Shown here: in pieces, positions 1 through 9,209 of the stretch
Numbering within the stretch: the stretch's first letter is position 1
Layout of the letters: each line of letters opens with the position of its first letter
DNA from: Fuscibacter oryzae
GTDB taxonomy: Bacteria > Pseudomonadota > Alphaproteobacteria > Rhodobacterales > Rhodobacteraceae
Direction of reading: 5' to 3'
DNA length: 64,000 bases
Assembly: GCF_016765795.1 (NCBI RefSeq)
Contig: NZ_JAESVP010000005.1
Location: 186,001 to 250,000, forward strand
The notes under the pieces: generated by a model
What the model was told of the DNA's origin: nothing
What the model saw: the letters and a program-made list of their open reading frames with translations, nothing else
Databases searched by the model: none
Made by a program: the position numbers and the translations under genes

Positions 1-711
1 GGTCAGCACCGGCGCGGGCGAATAGGCCCCCATGCCGCCAGTGTTGGGGCCGGTGTCACCATCGCCCACCCGCTTGTGATCCTGCGCGGTGCCGATGGGC
101 AGGGCATTCACCCCGTCGCACAGGATGAAGAAACTGGCCTCTTCGCCTGCCATGAACTCTTCAATCACCACTTCCGCGCCAGCCGCGCCAAAGGCCCCGC
201 CAAAGATCTCGTCAATGCCCGCCAGCGCCTCGGCCTCGGTCATCCCCATGATCACGCCCTTGCCAGCGGCCAGCCCATCGGCCTTGACGACCAAAGGCGC
301 GCCCGTGGCCCGGATATACTCTTTCGCCGCCGCCGCATCCGTGAACCGGGCATAGCCTGCCGTGGGCGCATTGCAGGCATCGCAGATTTCCTTGGTGAAC
401 GCTTTCGAGGCCTCCAGCCGCGCCGCTGCCGCACTTGGGCCAAAGGTCAGCAGGCCCGCCGCGCGGGCTGCATCGGCCACGCCCGCCGCCAAGGGGGCCT
501 CTGGCCCGACGATCACGAAATCAATCGCGTTCTCCTCGCAAAAGGCCACCACGGCGGCCCCGTCCAGAATGTCCAAGCTCGCACATTCGGCCACGCGGGC
601 AATCCCGGTATTGCCCGGTGCCACGATCAGCCGGTCGGTCTTGGGGTTCTGCTTGACCGCCCAAGCCAGCGCATGTTCGCGCCCGCCGGACCCGAGAATG
701 AGGATGTTCAT
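1..711 (-). CDS. purD: Phosphoribosylamine--glycine ligase, C-terminus cut by window edge
   Basis: GAR synthetase joins phosphoribosylamine and glycine with ATP, the second step of de novo purine synthesis in the cytosol. The visible 237 residues start [17 protein letters not shown], the diagnostic PurD N-terminus, and continue through the N domain into the ATP-grasp region ([13 protein letters not shown], then [15 protein letters not shown] and [12 protein letters not shown]). Full proteins are about 420 residues, so the C-terminal part lies outside the window. It is divergent from the hypothetical gene that precedes xseA. Family assignment is certain; only the missing end is unknown. Confidence 0.97.
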   Translation of the reverse strand, partial: MNILILGSGGREHALAWAVKQNPKTDRLIVAPGNTGIARVAECASLDILDGAAVVAFCEENAIDFVIVGPEAPLAAGVADAARAAGLLTFGPSAAAARLEASKAFTKEICDACNAPTAGYARFTDAAAAKEYIRATGAPLVVKADGLAAGKGVIMGMTEAEALAGIDEIFGGAFGAAGAEVVIEEFMAGEEASFFILCDGVNALPIGTAQDHKRVGDGDTGPNTGGMGAYSPAPVLT

Positions 712-775
712 GGCGCGCCCCCCGCTTGGCCTTTTCTGATTGGGGTCTTACTGTCCGGCAGACAAGGAGACAAGG

Positions 776-1351
776 ATGCAAGACGAGGCTTTATGGAGAC
801 GCATAGAGACCGCTTCTCTCTTGTCCGTTTCTGACCTGAAATCACGGCAGAGGGCGCCCTTTCTTGGCAAACCCCCTTCAGATCAGGCCCTGGCCGAGAT
901 TATCCTTGAAATGAAGCGTTTTCTATACCTGCTTGCAATTGCACAAGAGCCGCTGACGCCAAGTCTGTTCGTGGCTGATGCGCTCCGCACATGGCTGACC
1001 AAACCCGACACGCCTATGACAAACCTGAACGGGCTAAAGCTGACCGAAAGCCGCAGACCACTCGGCCTGCTTCAGACATATCAAAGAACCCGTGCGCTTC
1101 GCGCGCAGGAGTTTACCGACGATGACCCTGAACATATCTGGCCATCGCCTCTATCGCTGAATCTGCAACTTCTTGGCTGGGGGCTGCTTGCAGTCGGGAT
1201 AGTTCTGGCCGTTCTCGCAAAACTCGGCGCCGTAACATCCCTTGCGGCATTCGCACTTCTGATACCGGGCGGGTTTCTGTGGTTTACAGAAGGGCCTTGG
1301 CCGCCTCATCTTCCAATACGCCACAGTTTCGTGGCAAGACTGGCCCCATGA
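776..1351 (+). CDS. Hypothetical protein with C-terminal membrane helices
   Basis: A 191-residue protein of unknown function. The ATG chosen follows an AAGGAG ribosome site by about six bases; an upstream in-frame start lacks one. The first ~120 residues are soluble (EMKRFLYLLAIAQEPLTPS, then YQRTRALRAQEF and a WPSP segment), followed by two hydrophobic stretches at about 130-165. The order of these segments faintly recalls glycine-rich-domain-like (DUF1399-type) proteins, whose conserved Trp-His motifs are not present here; this resemblance is weak. Its TGA overlaps the xseA ATG (ATGA), so the two are translationally coupled. Confidence 0.7.
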   Translation: MQDEALWRRIETASLLSVSDLKSRQRAPFLGKPPSDQALAEIILEMKRFLYLLAIAQEPLTPSLFVADALRTWLTKPDTPMTNLNGLKLTESRRPLGLLQTYQRTRALRAQEFTDDDPEHIWPSPLSLNLQLLGWGLLAVGIVLAVLAKLGAVTSLAAFALLIPGGFLWFTEGPWPPHLPIRHSFVARLAP

Positions 1352-2913
1352 ACCTGTTCGAAGACGCCCCCGCCCCCGCCCCTTCCGGCAACCAGCCCGA
1401 ATACACCGTGTCGGAACTGTCCGGCGCAGTGAAGCGGGTGATTGAGGGCGAGTTCGGCCTTGTTCGCGTGCGCGGCGAGGTGGGGCGCGTCAGCCGCCCG
1501 GCCTCAGGCCACCTTTATTTCGACCTGAAAGATGACCGCTCGGTCATCGCCGCGATCTCGTGGAAGGGGCAGGTCGCCAAGATGCAGGTCCGCCCGGAAG
1601 AGGGAATGGAGGTTATCGCCACCGGCCGGATGACCACCTTCCCCGGCCAGTCGAAATACCAGTTGATCGTCGAAGATGTGGCACCAGCGGGCGCGGGCGC
1701 CCTGATGGCGATGCTGGAAAAACGCCGCGCGGCCTTGCAGGCCGAGGGGCTGTTTGATCCGGGCCGGAAAAAGCCGATCCCCTATCTGCCACAAGTGATT
1801 GGCGTCGTCACCTCGCCCAGCGGGGCCGTGATCCGCGATATTCTGCACCGCCTGCGCGACCGCTTTCCCCGCCATGTGCTGATCTGGCCGGTGGCGGTGC
1901 AGGGGCAGGATTGCGCGGCACAGGTGGCCGCCGCCATCCGCGGTTTCAACGCGCTGGAACCGGGTGGCCCGATCCCGCGGCCCGATGTGCTGATCGTGGC
2001 GCGGGGGGGCGGATCGCTGGAGGATCTGTGGGGGTTCAACGAAGAAATCGTGGTCCGCGCGGCGGCGGCCAGCCGCATCCCGCTGATCTCTGCCGTGGGG
2101 CACGAAACCGATACCACCCTGATCGACCACGCCGCTGATCTGCGCGCGCCAACGCCCACGGCGGCGGCGGAACTGGCGGTTCCGGTGCGACTGGACTTGC
2201 TGGCCACGGTGGAAAGCCTGTCGGCCCGCCTCCTGCGCGGTCTGAGCCAGGGGCATCAGCGTCGCGATCAGCGCCTGCGCGATCTGGCGCGCGCGCTTCC
2301 CCGACTGGATGCGCTGTTGTCCGGCCCGGCCCAGCGGCTCGACCTGTGGTCAGGCCGCTTGTCTGGCGCGCTTGGCATTGCAACCGCGCGCAAACGCACG
2401 GTCTTTGAACGCGCTGCCCGGCTGCGGCCAGAGATGCTGGCCAGCCTGATCGCCCGCCGCCAGGACGCCCTGCACAAACGTGCAAGCGACCTTGACGCAA
2501 GGTTTGACCGTCGCGCTGATGCCCGCCACGCCGCATTCGACAAATGGGCCAGCCGCCTCGCCCCCGCCCTGCACCGCCTGATCGCCCAAACCCAGCGCCA
2601 ACAGACCGAGGGGCGCGCCAAACTTGCCACCCTCTCTGCCCGGCTTGATGCCGCCCCCGCCGCCCGCTTTGCCGATCTTGCCCGCCGGCTTGACGCGCTG
2701 GACCGCACCCGCACGACCCTTGGCTATACCGAAACGCTGCGGCGCGGTTATGCCGTGATACGCGCCGATGGCCATGTGGTGACGACAAAGGCCGAAGCCG
2801 CCAAGGCCCATGTGCTGGAGATTGAATTCCACGATGGCCGCCTGACAGCGGGTGGCGCCCCCGCCCGCAAGGCCAAGCCGGGCGACAGACCAGAACAGGG
2901 CAACCTTTTCTGA
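1348..2913 (+). CDS. xseA: Exodeoxyribonuclease VII large subunit
   Basis: Catalytic large subunit of exonuclease VII, which with XseB degrades single-stranded DNA into oligonucleotides in the cytosol. The 521-residue product has the N-terminal OB-fold (EYTVSELSGAVKRVIEGEFG, residues ~18-37), the family block IGVVTSPSGAVIRDILHRL, the catalytic-domain motifs GGGSLEDLWGFNEE and SAVGHETDTTLIDHAADLRA, a long Arg-rich helical region, and the C-terminal LGYTETLRRGYAVI block. A start 69 bases upstream is possible but would overlap the preceding gene; the ATGA overlap supports the chosen ATG. xseB is not in the window. Confidence 0.95.
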   Translation: MNLFEDAPAPAPSGNQPEYTVSELSGAVKRVIEGEFGLVRVRGEVGRVSRPASGHLYFDLKDDRSVIAAISWKGQVAKMQVRPEEGMEVIATGRMTTFPGQSKYQLIVEDVAPAGAGALMAMLEKRRAALQAEGLFDPGRKKPIPYLPQVIGVVTSPSGAVIRDILHRLRDRFPRHVLIWPVAVQGQDCAAQVAAAIRGFNALEPGGPIPRPDVLIVARGGGSLEDLWGFNEEIVVRAAAASRIPLISAVGHETDTTLIDHAADLRAPTPTAAAELAVPVRLDLLATVESLSARLLRGLSQGHQRRDQRLRDLARALPRLDALLSGPAQRLDLWSGRLSGALGIATARKRTVFERAARLRPEMLASLIARRQDALHKRASDLDARFDRRADARHAAFDKWASRLAPALHRLIAQTQRQQTEGRAKLATLSARLDAAPAARFADLARRLDALDRTRTTLGYTETLRRGYAVIRADGHVVTTKAEAAKAHVLEIEFHDGRLTAGGAPARKAKPGDRPEQGNLF

Positions 2914-3036
2914 GAATGTCGGGAAATCACAAGCGCTGGCCGGCTTGTTGCTTTAATCTATTTAATTAAAATACTGAAAAGATGCAGAATTTATAAAACC
3001 CGCCCTTCAACTCACCCGCGCCGAATAGCCGAAAAC

Positions 3037-3447
3037 CTAAACCCCGACCATCGGCCCGGTGCAGGCCAGCGGCTGGTCGCTGTTGCCAATCTCGGACCAC
3101 AGAAACCCGGTGCTGTCCTCGGCAGATTGCGCCTTCAGCCCGGCCGCGCCTTCAAAGAAGCGCCAGCAGGCCGGGGCACCGCCATCGTCATAGGCAAAGC
3201 AGATCAGGCCCGGCGCTTCTTCCCACCAATGGCCCAGCTTGCAACTGCCATCCGCCACCAGCCATTTGACCCGGCCATCGGGCAGATACTGCTCTTGGCC
3301 GTAAAGATTACTGCCATCACCCCAGGACAGTGTGCGCCCGGTGACCAGCGCGCCAAAACGCGCGCCGCCGATCGGCTGATCGGCATACGCCACACCGGCG
3401 CACAGCAGCCCCGCGCAGAACGCCACCTTCAGAACCAGCCGCTTCAT
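3037..3447 (-). CDS. Small secreted protein of unknown function, coupled to alkB
   Basis: A 136-residue exported protein: residues 1-22 form a signal peptide (basic MKRLVLK, hydrophobic core, AYA-D cleavage site). The mature part has three cysteines and several Trp residues (TLSWGDG, GSCKLGHWWEE, ACWRFFEG), which suggests a small beta-rich periplasmic fold; the pattern of a polar strand followed by C-x-x-G-x-W-W resembles uncharacterised alphaproteobacterial periplasmic proteins. Its ATG overlaps the stop of the AlkB-like gene (ATGA), so it is the second gene of that operon. No function can be assigned. Confidence 0.7.
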   Translation of the reverse strand: MKRLVLKVAFCAGLLCAGVAYADQPIGGARFGALVTGRTLSWGDGSNLYGQEQYLPDGRVKWLVADGSCKLGHWWEEAPGLICFAYDDGGAPACWRFFEGAAGLKAQSAEDSTGFLWSEIGNSDQPLACTGPMVGV

Positions 3448-4457
3448 TCCTGCCTCCACAGTGCCAGATGCGGCCCGATCCGGCGGTGCCATAAAGGCGG
3501 CACCAGCGCAATCGTGCAGGCCAGCGGCAGGGGCCAGGGCAGCAACGGTGCCTCTTCGGGCAACCGCAGCGCCGGATAGGGACGAGAGGGGTGGGTGTGG
3601 TGGTCGGAATGGCGCGGCGCGTTCAGCATGAAGGCCGATGAAAACCAGTGCGGCGCATTCCAGCTATGGGCCAGCGTCACCGGCACGCCCCGCCCCTCGG
3701 CCCGAACCAGCCCATAGTGCTGCACATAATCCGACAGCAATATCTGCACCTGCACATGCAGCCCCAACGCCGCCCAGACAGCAGCCCCCTTCCAGCCGGC
3801 AATTCCACAGCCCAGGGCCAAAGCCGCCATCGCAAACCCGAAATACCCGGCATAGGGCATCAGCCCCCCGCCGCGCAGCGCGCATTCCGCCCGCCAGCCC
3901 GCCAGAAACGACCCGCCCCAGGCCCGCAGAAAGAACCGATAGAACCCCTCGCCCTTGCGCGCCGAATTGGGGTCACGCGCCGTCGCCACATGGCGATGAT
4001 GCACCAGGCGGTGGGCCGAGGCGTGGTGACCAAACCCGAGCAGCCCGTAAACCGCCACCCCCAGCCCGAACAGCCCCCGGTTGCCGCGATGGATCAGCTC
4101 GTGTGCAGCCGGGTGCGCCACCTGCCCCAGCCACAGGCCAGCGCCCAGAAACACTGCGCCCCGCGCCAAGGGGGAAAGCCCACTTGTCCCCGCCACGGCC
4201 CAGACAGCCGCGGGCAGCAGCAGCACGGCCCCGGCTCCCACCGCCACAAGCAGGGCATCTGCGGCTGGAAACTCTGCCCCCTCTGGTGCGGCGCCCGAAA
4301 ACAGGCCCTTGATCTGGTCAAGAACTGCCGCGAGCACGGTCATATAGGCCAGCGCGCCCGCCACCCACAGGCCGCCTTGTGCGATGCCAATGGCCAGAAG
4401 CCCAAGGGGCATCAGCGCCGCAACGGCGAATACCGCCATGGGAAGGGATCGTTGCAT
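3444..4457 (-). CDS. alkB: AlkB-family membrane-bound alkane/fatty hydroxylase
   Basis: Integral-membrane non-heme diiron monooxygenase of the AlkB family, which hydroxylates terminal methyl groups of alkanes or similar chains with electrons from rubredoxin. The 337-residue protein shows the histidine boxes HELIH (119-123), HRLVHH (149-154) with an extra HH just before, and NAPRHSDHH (279-287), plus several hydrophobic helices. It is shorter than the ~400-residue Pseudomonas enzyme, as is common in Rhodobacteraceae. No rubredoxin or rubredoxin reductase gene is in the window, so the electron donor is encoded elsewhere. The ATG at the fourth base inside an alternative TTG start is preferred. 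Substrate is not determinable. Confidence 0.88.
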   Translation of the reverse strand: MQRSLPMAVFAVAALMPLGLLAIGIAQGGLWVAGALAYMTVLAAVLDQIKGLFSGAAPEGAEFPAADALLVAVGAGAVLLLPAAVWAVAGTSGLSPLARGAVFLGAGLWLGQVAHPAAHELIHRGNRGLFGLGVAVYGLLGFGHHASAHRLVHHRHVATARDPNSARKGEGFYRFFLRAWGGSFLAGWRAECALRGGGLMPYAGYFGFAMAALALGCGIAGWKGAAVWAALGLHVQVQILLSDYVQHYGLVRAEGRGVPVTLAHSWNAPHWFSSAFMLNAPRHSDHHTHPSRPYPALRLPEEAPLLPWPLPLACTIALVPPLWHRRIGPHLALWRQE

Positions 4458-4586
4458 CAACTGGCACCCGGAAAAATCACACGCCCCATCTTAGCACGCG
4501 CAGCGCCAAAGACCAGTATGCCCCGGCCCCTTCCCCTTTTGTGCCGAAAGCCTTAGGTGAAGAAGGGTCCAGACAGGGTGCCGCGC

Positions 4587-5576
4587 ATGTCCTTTTTCAA
4601 GAAACTCCGCGACCGGATGTTCCGCTCGTCCGACAAGCTGGCCGAGGGGCTGGATGCGCTGGTCACCGAAACACCCGACAGCCCAGAGCCGACCGAAGAG
4701 AAACACGGCCTTCTGGGTCGCATCCTTGGCCAAGAGGGCGAGGCCCGCCGTGTGCTGGATGACGAGATGCTGGAACGGCTGGAGGATGTGCTGATCCAGT
4801 CCGACATGGGTGTTGATACCGCCGCCCGTGTGACGGCGAACATCGCCGAGGGGCGGTTTGGCAAGCGCATCTCCACCGCCGAACTGCGTCAGGCCTTGGC
4901 TGATGAGATTGCCCGCATCATGGGGCCAGTGGCCCGGCCTCTGCCGCTTTATCCGCAAAAGCCGCAAGTCGTGCTGGTGGTGGGCGTCAACGGCTCTGGC
5001 AAGACCACCACCATTGGCAAGCTGGCCAGCCAGTTCAAGGCGGCGGGCAAAAAGGTGGTGATCGCAGCGGGCGATACCTTCCGCGCGGCGGCGGTGGAAC
5101 AGTTGCAGGTCTGGGGCAACCGCGCCGGGGTGCCGGTGCTGACCGCGCCCGAAGGGTCGGACCCCGCCAGCCTTGCCTTTGATGCGCTGACGCAGGCGCA
5201 ACAGGACGGGGCCGACCTGCTGATGATCGACACCGCAGGCCGCTTGCAGAACCGACAGGATCTGATGGAGGAACTGGCCAAGATCGTCCGCGTCATCCGC
5301 AAGAAAGACCCGACCGCGCCGCACAACACGATTCTGGTGCTGGATGCCACCACCGGCCAGAATGCTGTCGCGCAGGTCGAGATTTTCCGCAAGATCGCTG
5401 ATGTCTCGGGCTTGGTGATGACCAAGCTCGACGGCACAGCCAAGGGCGGAGTGCTGGTGTCGCTGGCCGATAAATTCGGCCTGCCGATCCATGCGATTGG
5501 CGTGGGCGAACAGATTGACGACCTTTCCCCCTTTGACCCCGATGAATTTGCCCGCGCCCTTGTCGGGCTGGAATAA
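4587..5576 (+). CDS. ftsY: Signal recognition particle receptor
   Basis: FtsY is the SRP-receptor GTPase that docks ribosome-nascent chain-SRP complexes to the SecYEG translocon. The 329-residue product has a short acidic N-terminal region, the N helical bundle, and the G domain with P-loop GVNGSGKTTTIGKLA, DTAGR, and TKLDGTAKGG motifs and a closing IGVGEQIDDLSPFDPDEFA. The ATG giving MSFFKKLRDRMF matches relatives better than a GTG ten codons upstream. The long acidic A domain of E. coli FtsY is absent, which is typical here. Four bases separate it from the amber-interrupted gene. Confidence 0.96.
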   Translation: MSFFKKLRDRMFRSSDKLAEGLDALVTETPDSPEPTEEKHGLLGRILGQEGEARRVLDDEMLERLEDVLIQSDMGVDTAARVTANIAEGRFGKRISTAELRQALADEIARIMGPVARPLPLYPQKPQVVLVVGVNGSGKTTTIGKLASQFKAAGKKVVIAAGDTFRAAAVEQLQVWGNRAGVPVLTAPEGSDPASLAFDALTQAQQDGADLLMIDTAGRLQNRQDLMEELAKIVRVIRKKDPTAPHNTILVLDATTGQNAVAQVEIFRKIADVSGLVMTKLDGTAKGGVLVSLADKFGLPIHAIGVGEQIDDLSPFDPDEFARALVGLE

Positions 5577-5580
5577 CTGC

Positions 5581-6504
5581 ATGAGGGCGATTTGCCTTGT
5601 GACTCTGCTGCTGGTTGCTGCTCGTGCAGTCGCAGACATTGGCACGGCAAAGATGACGGGTGATGAGTGCCGCAGCACATGGGGCACGATTGCCACGCTG
5701 ATCGGCCCTCAGGACACTGGAAAGAAGATCGGCGATGGCCCCTTTGTCGCAGACGACGGCGCCTGCGAGATGCGCGACCTTGGCGTTGACAAGGCCGGCG
5801 CGCGACGGTTGCGCTGGCGGGCAGAGGGGGCGCAGGCTGTGACGCAAGGCCAGATGCCCGTCGCGGCCGAGTTTGACCTGCTTGATATTTATCTGGGCGA
5901 TGGTCCGGCCAAGGCCGGTGGCGGCGGCTGGTTCAAGGTCGCGAAAACCCGTGTCGATGGCGGGGCCAGTTTTCGCTGGGACGCTGCCAGCCAGACGATG
6001 GAGATCGGTCAGTTTTACCTGACCACCGGCGCAGGCAACCGCATTGCCCTGCGCGCCGATGTGGCGGGGCTGAGAGAGGGCGATCTGGAGACGCTGGGGC
6101 CCCGGCTGTTGACGGCAAAGGTGACGGCGCTGGATATCTCGCTGGACAGCACCGACCTTGCGGCTTTTGTCGCGGCCCTGCCCAAGCGCAATCCGCCCGA
6201 CGCCAAGGCCACCACCGCCCATCCGCCGCCTGATCCGGTCACATCCGCGCAAACCTTGCTGGCCGCCGCCCTGCCCGATCTGCCGCCGGGCGTGGTTGAT
6301 GCCGAAAGCGCCGCAGCACTGTAGGCCTTTGTCGCCGCCATGCCGGACGCTGCGGGGCGGCTGGACCTGCATGTCGATGCACCGAACGGGCTGGTCCCGG
6401 CCAGTTTCATCCTGCTGGGCGCGCTTGGCGATGCCACCCCGCAGGATGTGTTCCGCCTTCTGTCGGGGTCCAAAGCCACGATCCGCTGGACGCCCGGCGG
6501 CTGA
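5581..6504 (+). pseudogene. Exported hypothetical protein interrupted by one in-frame TAG
   Basis: An exported protein of unknown function that would be 307 residues if read through. It starts MRAICLVTLLLVAARAVADIG, a signal peptide, with ATG four bases after ftsY. At 6322 a TAG follows ...DAESAAAL; the same frame then continues for 59 coding codons (AFVAAMPDAAGRLDLHVDAP and on to RWTPGG) before TGA at 6502. The part after TAG has the same style as the part before it: ALxAFVAAMPD after TAG echoes DLAAFVAALPK near residue 200. A single CAG-to-TAG change explains the break. No conserved domain was recognised. Confidence 0.75.
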
Positions 6505-6542
6505 TCGGGCAAGCAGGGCGCAACATGGGCAAAGGGGCGAAC

Positions 6543-7157
6543 ATGACCAGCCGCAAAATCAACCCTATCCTGAAACTGGTGCTAGAGCTTGGCCCGGTCC
6601 TCTTGTTCTTCTTGCTGTTCGGGCGGCTGAAGGGGCAGACGTTCCATATCGGTAGCGCCGATTATTCTGGCTTTATCGTCACCACCGCCGCCTTTGTCGC
6701 GCTGATCATTGTGACCACCGGCATCCTCTGGGCGCTGACGGGCGAATTATCGAAGATGCAGCTTCTTACGCTGGTGCTGGTTGTGGTGATGGGGGGCCTG
6801 TCAATCTGGCTGAACGACGAACGCTTCATCAAGATGAAACCGACGCTCCTCTACCTCGCCTTTGGCGGCATTTTGGGCTGGGGGCTTTTGCGTGGCAAAA
6901 GCTATCTCAGCCTTGTGATGTCAGAGGCGCTGCCGATGCAGCCCGAAGGCTGGATGATCCTGACCCGCCGCCTTGCCGCCTTTTTCTTCGTGCTGGCGGT
7001 GGCGAATGAGGCGGTCTGGCGTCTGTTGTCCACCGAGGCCTGGGTGAACTTCAAAACCTTTGGCCTGACGGCTGCGATCTTTGCCTTCATGATGACCCAA
7101 GGCAAGGTGTTCGAAAAATACGGGATCGAAGAGGCCAAGGACAATAAAGGTGCGTGA
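6543..7157 (+). CDS. yciB: YciB/IspZ-type inner-membrane septation protein
   Basis: YciB (septation protein A, IspZ) is a small polytopic inner-membrane protein linked to envelope synthesis and intracellular septation. The 204-residue product shows five to six membrane helices and the family blocks LVLELGPVLLFF, ADYSGFIVTTAAFV, LSIWLNDERFIKMKPTLLY and FFVLAVANEAVWRLLSTEAWVNFKTFG. The second ATG is preferred because AAAGGGG lies six bases before it and MTSRKINP matches relatives; an ATG six codons upstream is also possible. It follows the broken exported gene by less than 40 bases. Confidence 0.92.
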   Translation: MTSRKINPILKLVLELGPVLLFFLLFGRLKGQTFHIGSADYSGFIVTTAAFVALIIVTTGILWALTGELSKMQLLTLVLVVVMGGLSIWLNDERFIKMKPTLLYLAFGGILGWGLLRGKSYLSLVMSEALPMQPEGWMILTRRLAAFFFVLAVANEAVWRLLSTEAWVNFKTFGLTAAIFAFMMTQGKVFEKYGIEEAKDNKGA

Positions 7158-7168
7158 GATCGCGCATC

Positions 7169-7918
7169 CTAAGCCTTGCTAATCCGGGGCTTTTCCGTCG
7201 CGCTGGCAAAGCGCATCATCACCGCCTCGGCGCCGTGCTGCACCGTCAGCCGCATCAGCGCAAAGCGGATGCGCGCCATCTCGCGGTAATACCGCAGATA
7301 AGCCGCGTTCAGCGCAGCACCACTGACAGCCCCCAGCACCGGCACCGCCTGCGCCGCCAGCTTTTGGCCCATCGCCACCGCCAGCCGGGGCGCCACCGTT
7401 GCGATCAGTTTTTGCAGTGCCGGCCCGGTCAGAGTGAGGCGTGCCGACAAAAAGCTGGTGTCCACACCGTCGTCGTCGGCCAGGGGCGAGCCTGCCGCAA
7501 ACACCTCGATACAGGCCGCGCGCACCGCCTCTTCGCTGGGATCGAACCCTGCCGCCTCGGCCTCCTCGCGGATCGCCTTCAGCATCACCGCGATCGTCAC
7601 CGGCAGTTCCGCGACCGAGGTGACAAGCCCCCCCGCCCCTCCTGCCGCGCCAGAGGCGATGGCCGCCGCCAGCGTGCCACGCCGCCCCAGCCTGGGTACA
7701 ACCCCGCTCGCGCCGAACGCCGCCGACAGGCTGGCCGCACTGATCCGCTCTATCTCGTCGCGCAGGCGCGGCGGCAGGGCGGAAAGCTGCTTTTCAATCC
7801 CGCCCCCCAGCCGGTTGACCAAGGACATGACGGGGCCATTTGCCCGGCGCAGTGCGCGGGCCAGATCGGCGATCTCTCGGTCAAGGTCGGGGGCGGGCAA
7901 GGCGGGCAAAAGGGTCAT
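7169..7918 (-). CDS. EcsC family protein
   Basis: A 249-residue member of the EcsC family, named after a protein encoded with the Bacillus EcsAB transporter; its biochemical role is not known. Recognisable features are the Ala/Gly-rich amphipathic segment AAAIASGAAGGAGGLVTSVAELPVT (about 85-108), typical of EcsC, then FDPSEEAVRAACIEVFAAGSP and a second Ala/Gly-rich region PVLGAVSGAALNAAYL followed by a helical C-terminus. It may be membrane-associated. It is convergent with yciB. Confidence 0.85.
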   Translation of the reverse strand: MTLLPALPAPDLDREIADLARALRRANGPVMSLVNRLGGGIEKQLSALPPRLRDEIERISAASLSAAFGASGVVPRLGRRGTLAAAIASGAAGGAGGLVTSVAELPVTIAVMLKAIREEAEAAGFDPSEEAVRAACIEVFAAGSPLADDDGVDTSFLSARLTLTGPALQKLIATVAPRLAVAMGQKLAAQAVPVLGAVSGAALNAAYLRYYREMARIRFALMRLTVQHGAEAVMMRFASATEKPRISKA

Positions 7919-7958
7919 GCCAAGAATATCAGGGCCACGACCCTGTTTCGCAAGACGT

Positions 7959-8492
7959 CTAAGCCAGACTGCCGGTGGCTTTCGTTACCTTGCCGGTCAC
8001 ACCCTTCCAGGCGCCTGCCTTCAGCTCCAGCCCCAAAACGCGATCAGGGTTGGTGGGGGGTGGCATCTCTACCCCCTCCAGCTTTGTAAAGCCAAACCGG
8101 CGATAATAGGGCGCATCGCCCACCAGCATCACCCGCTCCCACCCCAGACGGCGCGCTTCGGCAATGCTTTCGTTCATCAGCAGCGCGCCCAGGCCCTCGC
8201 CCTGGCGCGTCGGATGCACCGCCACAGGCCCCAGCAGCAGAATGTCCTGTCCGCCCACCTCGGCGGGCCAATAGCGGATCGCGGCGGCCAGCGTGCCATC
8301 GTCATCACGCAAGATCAGGCACAGCGCCGCCACCGTCGGCACCCCGTCGCGCAGGCGGTAAGAAGACAGCGCCGTCCGCCCCGGTGCAAAGCACAGGTCA
8401 TAAAGCGCCTCAACCTCCCACCAGTCGGCCTCGGTTTCTTCTTCAAGCTGATACACAGCCCAAGCCCCCCAATTCCGCGATGCCGGAATCAT
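7959..8492 (-). CDS. GNAT family N-acetyltransferase
   Basis: A 177-residue acetyl-CoA-dependent N-acetyltransferase, YhbS-like. The acetyl-CoA loop is visible as VHPTRQGEGLGALLM (about 105-119, the Q/R-x-x-G-x-G/A motif A), followed by VMLVGDAPYYRRFGFTKL, the beta5-alpha5 block of the fold. Length is normal. The C-terminus (LELKAGAWKGVTGKV) is typical of YhbS relatives. The substrate is unknown and the neighbours, an EcsC protein downstream and a divergent flavin reductase, give no clue. Confidence 0.88.
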   Translation of the reverse strand: MIPASRNWGAWAVYQLEEETEADWWEVEALYDLCFAPGRTALSSYRLRDGVPTVAALCLILRDDDGTLAAAIRYWPAEVGGQDILLLGPVAVHPTRQGEGLGALLMNESIAEARRLGWERVMLVGDAPYYRRFGFTKLEGVEMPPPTNPDRVLGLELKAGAWKGVTGKVTKATGSLA

Positions 8493-8544
8493 CTGGTTTC
8501 GCCCCTAACATGCAGATAGTTCAGGATCAAACAGGAGTGTCCCG

Positions 8545-9120
8545 ATGTTCTATCGCCCCGCCGACGGTCATGGCCTGCCCCATTCGCCGCTGGCCGCCAT
8601 TGTCGCCCCCCGCCCGATCGCGTGGATTTCCAGCCGGGCGGCGGCGGGCGACAATCTTGCCCCCTATTCCTTCTTCAATCTCGTCTCCTATGACCCGCCG
8701 CAGGTGATGTTTTCAGGCGATCCCGGTGACACGGTGATGAACGCGCGCGAAAGCGGAGTGTTCGCGGTCAACATCGTGGAACAGGCGGCAATGGCGGCGA
8801 TGAACGCCAGCTCGGCCAGCGTCGCGCGGGGGGTGGATGAATTTGCCCTTGCCGGGGTGGCCAAGGCTGAATGCGAAACCATTCCCTGCCCGCGTGTGGC
8901 CGGAGCGCCTGCCACACTGGAATGCCGCGTGCTGCACAGCCTGACGCTTAAGGGTGATGAGAATACGCTGATCGTGGGCGAGGTGACGGGCATCCACCTG
9001 CGCGATGATTGCGTGGTGGGGGGCCGGTTCGACGTGACCCGCTTTCACCCCGTCGGACGCTTGGGCTACCGCGATTATGTCGTGGTGAACAAGCTGGTGC
9101 AGATGACCCGGCCCGACTGA
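8545..9120 (+). CDS. Flavin reductase-like domain protein
   Basis: A 191-residue FMN-binding split-barrel protein of the flavin reductase/flavoredoxin family. Motifs: PLAAIVAPRPIAWISS (about 16-31), NLAPYSFFNLVSYDPPQVMFS (FMN-binding strand-loop), and GRLGYRDYVVVN near the C-terminus. Family members reduce free flavin with NAD(P)H or bind FMN as electron carriers; which applies here cannot be told. It begins with ATG after an AGGAG-like site (CAGGAG). It is divergent from the GNAT gene. Confidence 0.88.
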   Translation: MFYRPADGHGLPHSPLAAIVAPRPIAWISSRAAAGDNLAPYSFFNLVSYDPPQVMFSGDPGDTVMNARESGVFAVNIVEQAAMAAMNASSASVARGVDEFALAGVAKAECETIPCPRVAGAPATLECRVLHSLTLKGDENTLIVGEVTGIHLRDDCVVGGRFDVTRFHPVGRLGYRDYVVVNKLVQMTRPD

Positions 9121-9209
9121 CGACGGCCCGGGCATAGGGTGGCTGCTTTGCGCACACCAACCCGGCACGAAACAACCGTGCGACGGCATAAGAGTTTTGT
9201 TGATAGATA

